Shown here: positions 43,086-47,547 of the stretch, piece by piece
How positions within the stretch are numbered: position 1 is the stretch's first letter
Layout: the number at the start of each line of letters is the position of its first letter
NCBI RefSeq assembly: GCF_009647605.1
Contig: NZ_WJIF01000017.1
Span: 1 to 47,547 of the forward strand
Source: Agromyces agglutinans
Lineage (GTDB): Bacteria; Actinomycetota; Actinomycetes; Actinomycetales; Microbacteriaceae
DNA length: 47,547 nt
Direction of reading: 5' to 3'
Made by a program: the position numbers and the translations under genes
Notes under the pieces: model-generated
Databases searched by the model: none
The model's input: only the letters and a program-made list of their open reading frames with translations
What the model was told of the DNA's origin: nothing

Positions 43086-43137
43086 GCGGGTGCCGGCGAG
43101 CCGGGCGCCGGCGACGACCCGCGTCGCCGGCACCCGC
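43086..43137. terminator. Inverted repeat between convergent genes, candidate bidirectional terminator
   Basis: Perfect 14-bp arms (GCGGGTGCCGGCGA and complement, 43086-43099 and 43124-43137) around a 24-nt loop that can itself pair in alternative ways. It ends exactly at the stop of the CNNM-domain gene and follows the HAD gene. Confidence 0.5.
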
Positions 43138-44175
43138 TCACGCGCGCCGGGTGGCGTCCTGCACTTCGCCCACGAGCTCCTCGATGATGTCCTCGAGGAA
43201 GATCACGCCCGTGGTGGCGCCCGCCTCGTCGAACGCCCGCGCGACGTGCGTGCCGAGCCGTCGCATGGTCGCCAGCGCGTCCTCGAGGTCGGTGCCGTCG
43301 AAGATCGACACGAGGCGCCGCACGCGCTTGGCCGGGAGCGGATCGTCGAACTCGTCGTCGTCGAGGTCGATGACGTCCTTCAGGTGCACGTAGCCGTCGG
43401 GTTCGCCGTCGGCGCCGACGAGCACGTACCGCGAGAAGCCGTGCCGCGCGACGGCGCGTTCCACGTCGCCGGGGGTGGCCCCGGGCGGCAGGCTCACGAG
43501 GTCGGCCATCGGCACCGCGACGTCGATCACGCGCTTGGTCGTGAACTCGAACGCCGCGCTCAGCGTGCCGCTCGCGTCGTCGAGCACGCCCTCGCGACGC
43601 GACTGGTCGACGATGGTCTGCACCTCCTCGAGCGTGAACGTCGAGGCGGCCTCGTTCTTGGGCTCGACGCCGAACAGGCGCAGCACGCCGTTCGCCGTCG
43701 CGTTCAGTGCCACGATCGCGAAGCGGAACACGCGCGCGATCCAGACGAGCGGCGGCGCGAGCAGCAGCACGGCCTTGTCGGGGATCGAGAACGAGAGGTT
43801 CTTCGGGACCATCTCGCCGAACACGACGTGCAGGTAGCTGACCAGCACGAGCGTGATGATGAAGGCGATCGTGCCGATGACCTCCTCCGACCAGCCCGTC
43901 AGATGCAGCGGGATCTCGAGCAGGTGGTGGATCGCCGGCTCGGAGACGTTCAGGATCAGCAGCGAGCAGATCGTGATGCCGAGCTGGCTCATGGCGAGCA
44001 TGAGCGTCGCATGCTCCATGGCCCAGAGCGCGGTCTTCGCGCGGCGGCTGCCGCGCTCGGCGAGGGGCTCGATCTGCGAGCGGCGCGCGGAGATCACGGC
44101 GAACTCCGCGCCGACGAAGAAGGCGTTCGCGGCGAGCAGCACCACGAGCCAGACGATGCCCATCCAGTCGCTCAT
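43138..44175 (-). CDS. CNNM/CorC-family membrane protein with CBS domains (shorter paralogue)
   Basis: 345 residues. DUF21/CNNM membrane domain in residues 1-160 (WLVVLLAANAFFVGAEFAVISARRSQ, MSQLGITICSLLI, GEMVPKNLSF), then a CBS pair (about 205-330, with RVIDVAVPMADLVSLP and VIFLEDIIEELVGEV). The C-terminal CorC_HlyC domain is absent, unlike the upstream paralogue. Such proteins are linked to magnesium homeostasis or export. ATG 44175 overlaps the upstream gene stop as ATGA. Confidence 0.9.
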   Translation of the reverse strand: MSDWMGIVWLVVLLAANAFFVGAEFAVISARRSQIEPLAERGSRRAKTALWAMEHATLMLAMSQLGITICSLLILNVSEPAIHHLLEIPLHLTGWSEEVIGTIAFIITLVLVSYLHVVFGEMVPKNLSFSIPDKAVLLLAPPLVWIARVFRFAIVALNATANGVLRLFGVEPKNEAASTFTLEEVQTIVDQSRREGVLDDASGTLSAAFEFTTKRVIDVAVPMADLVSLPPGATPGDVERAVARHGFSRYVLVGADGEPDGYVHLKDVIDLDDDEFDDPLPAKRVRRLVSIFDGTDLEDALATMRRLGTHVARAFDEAGATTGVIFLEDIIEELVGEVQDATRRA

Positions 44176-45518
44176 CGTCCGGCCTCCTTCCCGTTCGAGT
44201 CAGCTGCTTCGTCGGCGCCCTCCGGCAGCGGATCGGGGATGAACCGGAGCCGGTCGATGCGCCGGCCGTCGAGGCGCTGCACGAGGAGGCGGCCGCCCTC
44301 GATCGGCACGGCGTCGCCGACGGCGGCGAGCCGGCCGAGCGCGCTCGTCACGAATCCGGCGACCGTCTCGTAGTCGCCGTCCTCGGGAACGCGGATGCCG
44401 GTGCGGTCGAGCAGCTCGTCGGGCCGGAGGATGCCCGGGAAGGTGACCTGGTCGCCGCGGCGCACGATGCCCGCGCGCGTGCGATCGTGCTCGTCGGCCA
44501 CCTCGCCCACGAGCTCCTCGACGAGGTCTTCGAGCGTGGCGACACCGGCGGTGCCGCCGTACTCGTCGACCACCACGGCCATCTGGAACCCGCGACCGCG
44601 GAGTTCGCCGAGCAGCGTGTCGAGCGGCACGGTCTCGGGGACGCGCACGACCTCTGATTGCAGCGCCGACGCCGGGACCTCGCCGCGGCGTTCGCGCGGC
44701 ACCGCGAGGGCCTGCTTGACGTGCACCACGCCGACGACGTCGTCGAGGTTCTCGTCGTAGACGGGGAAGCGCGAGAAGCCGGTCTGCCGGGCGAGCTCGA
44801 GCACCGCTTCAGCCGACTCGCTGCGCTGCACCGCCGCGAGCCGCGGCCTCGGCGTCATCACGTCGGACGCGTCATGATCGGCGAACCGAAGGGTGCGGCC
44901 GAGCAGCGTCGCGGTGTCCTGCTCGAGCACGCCGGCGCTCGCCGAGCGCCGCACGAGCGACGAGAGCTCCTCGGCGGAGCGGGCTCCGGACAGCTCCTCC
45001 TTCGGCTCGATGCCGAAGCCGCGCAGGATGGCGTTCGCGCTGCCGTTGAGCAGCGCGATGGCGGGCCGGAACACCCAGGTGAACGCCGTCTGGAACGGGA
45101 TCACGAGCACCGCCGTCTGCCTGGGCAGCGCGAGCGCGAAGTTCTTCGGCACGAGCTCGCCGACGACCATCGACAGCAGGGTCGCGATGACGACCGCGGT
45201 CGTGGCGCCGATCGGGCGGATCAACGGCTCGGGAAGCCCGATCGCGGCGAGCGGGCCGGCGAGCAGCGACGAGATCGCCGGCTCCATCGTGTAGCCCGTG
45301 AGCAGGGTCGTCAGCGTGATGCCCAGCTGCGCGCTCGACAGGTGCGTCGAGGTGATCTTCAACGCGGCGATGGTCATGCCGAGGCGCGTCTCGCCGCGCG
45401 CCTTGCGCGCCTCAAGGTCGGCGCGATCGAGGTTCACCAGCGCGAACTCGCTGGCGACGAACAAGCCCGTGCCGATCGTGAGCAGGAGGCCGATGGCGAG
45501 CAGGATCCACTCAGACAT
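44172..45518 (-). CDS. CNNM/CorC-family membrane protein with CBS and CorC_HlyC domains
   Basis: 448 residues. CNNM membrane domain (WILLAIGLLLTIGTGLFVASEFALVNLDRADLE, SSAQLGITLTTLLTGY, GELVPKNFALALP), CBS pair (about 215-335, ASDVMTPRPRLAAV and VVVDEYGGTAGVATLEDLVEELVGEV) and a C-terminal transporter-associated domain (QVTFPGILRPDELLDRTGIRVPEDGDYETVAGFV). ATG 45518 is chosen because GGGGAGG lies 5 bases before it; GTG 45524 would place the site too close. The pair with the shorter paralogue suggests a heteromeric complex, which is inference. Confidence 0.9.
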   Translation of the reverse strand: MSEWILLAIGLLLTIGTGLFVASEFALVNLDRADLEARKARGETRLGMTIAALKITSTHLSSAQLGITLTTLLTGYTMEPAISSLLAGPLAAIGLPEPLIRPIGATTAVVIATLLSMVVGELVPKNFALALPRQTAVLVIPFQTAFTWVFRPAIALLNGSANAILRGFGIEPKEELSGARSAEELSSLVRRSASAGVLEQDTATLLGRTLRFADHDASDVMTPRPRLAAVQRSESAEAVLELARQTGFSRFPVYDENLDDVVGVVHVKQALAVPRERRGEVPASALQSEVVRVPETVPLDTLLGELRGRGFQMAVVVDEYGGTAGVATLEDLVEELVGEVADEHDRTRAGIVRRGDQVTFPGILRPDELLDRTGIRVPEDGDYETVAGFVTSALGRLAAVGDAVPIEGGRLLVQRLDGRRIDRLRFIPDPLPEGADEAADSNGKEAGR

Positions 45519-45633
45519 CTGCACCTCCCCGATCGATCACGGGCGGGGGTCTATGACCTGGCGAGGTCGAAGAGGGAGGATCGTCCATGGTCGGATCAGT
45601 ATATCCAGCGATCCAGCGGGTCTTCCGGGGTGT

Positions 45634-47073
45634 TCACCAGCTGACGGGGAGCGCCTTGCCCTCCTCGTAGCCCGCCGCCGACTGGATGCCCACGAGCGCC
45701 CGCTCGCGGAACTCGGCGAGGGTCCTGGCGCCCGCGTAGGTCGCCGAGCTGCGCACGCCCGACGTGATCATGTCGAGCAGGTCCTCGACCGACGGTCGCA
45801 TCGGGTCGAGGTAGATCGACGACGACGAGATGCCCTCGGCGAACAGTTCGCGGCGCGCCAGCTCGTACGGCGACAGCCGGTCGAACCGCTCGCGCACCGC
45901 CTTCGTCGAAGCCATGCCCCAGCTCTCCTTGAACAGCCGGCCGGATGCATCGCGCCGAAGTCGGCCCGGAGCCTCGATCGTGCCCGCGAACCAAGAGCCG
46001 ATCATGACGGCGGATGCCCCGGCCGCGAGCGCGAGCGCGACGTCGCGCGGGTACCGCACCCCGCCGTCGGCCCAGACGTGCGCGCCGAGCTCGCGCGCGG
46101 CCTCAGCCGTCTCGAGCACGGCCGAGAACTGCGGCCGGCCGACGGCGGTCATCATGCGCGTCGTGCACATCGCCCCCGGACCGACGCCGACCTTCAGGAT
46201 GTCGGCGCCCGCGTCGACGAGGTCGGCGACCGCAGCCGCGGTCACGACGTTGCCGGCCGCGATCGGCAGGCCCAGGTCGAGGTCGCGCACGGCGCGGATC
46301 GCGCGGAGCATCCCCTCCTGGTGGCCGTGCGCGGTGTCGATCACGAACAGGTCGACGCCGGCGTCGGCGAGGGCGCGCGCCTTGGCGACCACGTCGCCGT
46401 TGATGCCGAGCGCCGCGGCCACGCGCAGCCGCCCGTCGGCGTCGACGTTCGGGCGGTAGATCGTGCCGCGCAGGGCGCTGCGGCGGCTGAGGGTGCCGAC
46501 GACCTCGCCGTGGCGCAGCACCGGCGCGAACTCGAGGCCCGCCTCGACCATGAGGTCGAAGGCGCGGCGCGGAGTGTCGACGTCCTCGGCGTCGAGGGAG
46601 GCGAGCCCCGCGTGCACGAGGTCTCCGAGTCGCGCGTCGGGCAGCGCGCTCGCGAGGCGCTCGGCGGCGATGCAGCCGGCGAAGCCGCCGCGTTCGTCCT
46701 GCAGGACGATGCCGTGACCCACGGCGGGAGGAAGCACCTCGAGTGCGTCGGCCGCCGTGGCGTCGGGCGCGAACACGACCGGCGTGTCGAAGACCGGCGA
46801 CTGCTCCTTGACCGAGCGGATCGCCTCGGCCAGGTCCTGGAGGTGGAGGTCCTGCGGCAGCACGCCGATGCCGCCCCGCCTGGCGAGGGAGGCCGCGAGC
46901 GTCGGGCCCGTGACCGAGTTCATGTTCGCGGACACGATGGGCACGGTGGCGCCGGATCCGTCGCCGGAGTCGAGCGACACGTCGAGCCGGCTCGTGACGC
47001 CCGATCGGCTCGGGACGAGGAAGACGTCGGAGTACGTCAGGTCGTGGGTCGGGGTCGTCCGGTAGAACTCCAT
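45634..47073 (-). CDS. guaB1: GuaB1-family IMP dehydrogenase-related protein (probable GMP reductase)
   Basis: 479 residues, IMPDH/GMPR TIM barrel with an inserted CBS pair (about residues 95-205). The catalytic Cys303 lies in KVGVGPGAMCTTRMM, after VDLFVIDTAHGHQ and PIAAGNV, and before HVWADGGVRYPRDVALALAAGA. The GuaB1 family differs from true IMP dehydrogenase, and the mycobacterial member has been reported to be a GMP reductase in purine salvage; I extend that by homology. Complete length. ATG 47073 lies 6 bases after TAGCGT, so a leaderless mRNA is likely. Confidence 0.88.
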   Translation of the reverse strand: MEFYRTTPTHDLTYSDVFLVPSRSGVTSRLDVSLDSGDGSGATVPIVSANMNSVTGPTLAASLARRGGIGVLPQDLHLQDLAEAIRSVKEQSPVFDTPVVFAPDATAADALEVLPPAVGHGIVLQDERGGFAGCIAAERLASALPDARLGDLVHAGLASLDAEDVDTPRRAFDLMVEAGLEFAPVLRHGEVVGTLSRRSALRGTIYRPNVDADGRLRVAAALGINGDVVAKARALADAGVDLFVIDTAHGHQEGMLRAIRAVRDLDLGLPIAAGNVVTAAAVADLVDAGADILKVGVGPGAMCTTRMMTAVGRPQFSAVLETAEAARELGAHVWADGGVRYPRDVALALAAGASAVMIGSWFAGTIEAPGRLRRDASGRLFKESWGMASTKAVRERFDRLSPYELARRELFAEGISSSSIYLDPMRPSVEDLLDMITSGVRSSATYAGARTLAEFRERALVGIQSAAGYEEGKALPVSW

Positions 47074-47079
47074 GCCGCC

Positions 47080-47085
47080 ACGCTA
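47080..47085 (-). promoter_or_regulatory. Predicted -10 (TAGCGT), leaderless guaB1 mRNA
   Basis: TAGCGT is followed by 6 bases and ATG 47073. Confidence 0.5.
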
Positions 47086-47124
47086 CCCGCGACGAGTCGG
47101 TCCACCGCCCTCGGCTGCGGGGTT

Positions 47125-47130
47125 TAGGCT
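47125..47130 (+). promoter_or_regulatory. Predicted -10 (TAGGCT) for the 2-oxoglutarate enzyme gene
   Basis: TAGGCT would give a start near 47137 and a leader of about 80 nt. No clear -35. Confidence 0.4.
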
Positions 47131-47218
47131 TGTGGAGGCGATCGCGCCCCTGCCCCGCGCACGCACGACCGCCGCATGCAGAGCATCCAGCGTCAATGGA
47201 GAGAGTGGGCGAACGGCT

Positions 47219-47547
47219 GTGTCGAGCCAACTGACCGGGTCGGGTTCTGAAGAGACGACGGCGGCGGAATTCGGAGCCAACGAGTGGCTCGTCGACGAGA
47301 TGTACCAGAAGTACCTCGTCGACCCGTCCTCCGTCGATCGCACCTGGTGGCCGGTCCTGGAGCAGTACCGGCAGCACCGGGAGCAGGCCGGCGCGACGCC
47401 GGACCGTGCGCCCGAGGGGCAGCCCGCGCCCGAGGCATCCGACCAGCCGGGAGCGCCCGCGGCCGAGGCGTCCGCCCAGCCCGCGCCCAAGGCATCCGCC
47501 CAGCCGGCGCCCGAGGCGCCCGCCGCACCCGCCGCCGCCGAGCCCGC
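47219..47547 (+). CDS. kgd: Multifunctional 2-oxoglutarate metabolism enzyme, N-terminal part (runs off right edge)
   Basis: About 109 codons are present. The segment EFGANEWLVDEMYQKYLVDPSSVDRTWWPVLEQY is the characteristic N-terminus of actinobacterial Kgd/SucA, which combines the E1 2-oxoglutarate dehydrogenase/decarboxylase and E2 succinyltransferase activities. It is followed by an Ala/Pro/Glu-rich linker with repeated PAPEAS-like units that precedes the E2 domain in these fusions. GTG 47219 (VSSQLTGSG) gives the expected N terminus; GGAGAGAG lies about 14 bases upstream, further than usual. Confidence 0.88.
   Translation, partial: MSSQLTGSGSEETTAAEFGANEWLVDEMYQKYLVDPSSVDRTWWPVLEQYRQHREQAGATPDRAPEGQPAPEASDQPGAPAAEASAQPAPKASAQPAPEAPAAPAAAEP

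Overview
This window is chromosomal DNA from a high-GC actinobacterium, most likely a member of the Microbacteriaceae (Agromyces, Microbacterium and Leifsonia-like relatives). The base composition is very GC-rich (about 70% by eye). GTG starts and 4-base ATGA/GTGA gene overlaps are common, many promoters give leaderless mRNAs, and the protein families (Kgd-type 2-oxoglutarate enzyme, GuaB1, GT87 mannosyltransferase, DtxR-type iron boxes) are actinobacterial. The gene content is mostly core metabolism and transport. I saw no phage, transposase, rRNA or CRISPR array.

Layout. 1-7.9 kb (minus strand): argS, a DUF2993 protein, then the tightly overlapping lysA-hom-thrC-thrB operon for lysine, threonine and homoserine, followed by the start of rho, which runs off the left edge. 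8-17.5 kb (plus): a lipoprotein, a degenerate ROK regulator, tRNA-Arg(CCG), an ECF sigma factor with an overlapping membrane partner, a TPM-domain protein next to PspA, an arginase-fold protein, a disulfide reductase and a small HExxH membrane protein. 17.5-22.7 kb (minus): a siderophore uptake locus (siderophore-interacting reductase, two FecCD permeases, ATPase, binding lipoprotein) with two DtxR/IdeR-type operators. 22.7-27.9 kb (minus): amidase, GNAT, uracil-DNA glycosylase, peptidase E-like protein with a 28-codon leader ORF, K+ channel and SDR. 28-35 kb (plus): acyltransferase, metY and metX (O-acetylhomoserine route to methionine, drawing on homoserine made by the first operon), then a three-gene signalling operon (histidine kinase, degenerate membrane partner, LuxR-type regulator). 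35-39 kb (minus): MFS exporter, a disrupted thiamine-binding protein gene, and a mannosyltransferase. 39-41.5 kb (plus): a polar amino-acid ABC transporter. 41.5-47.5 kb: NAD(P)HX dehydratase, HAD hydrolase, paired CNNM/CorC-like proteins, guaB1, and the start of kgd/sucA at the right edge.

Three observations stand out. First, the heptamer GGATGCC / GGCATCC is strongly over-represented, appears inside genes in preferred reading frames through otherwise rare codons, and occurs as head-to-head pairs that form terminator hairpins; this resembles the genomic behaviour of DNA-uptake sequences. Second, at 36.5-37.6 kb a thiamine-binding protein gene is split in two. The gap, flanked by an exact 15-bp direct repeat, holds an intact, less GC-rich copy of the same gene plus an unknown 133-codon ORF. 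Third, at least 14 gene starts lie exactly 6 or 7 bases after a TAnnnT-like -10 element, so their mRNAs are predicted to be leaderless. One of these reads a 28-residue peptide ORF coupled to a peptidase E-like gene, and another carries a DtxR box across its own start codon.
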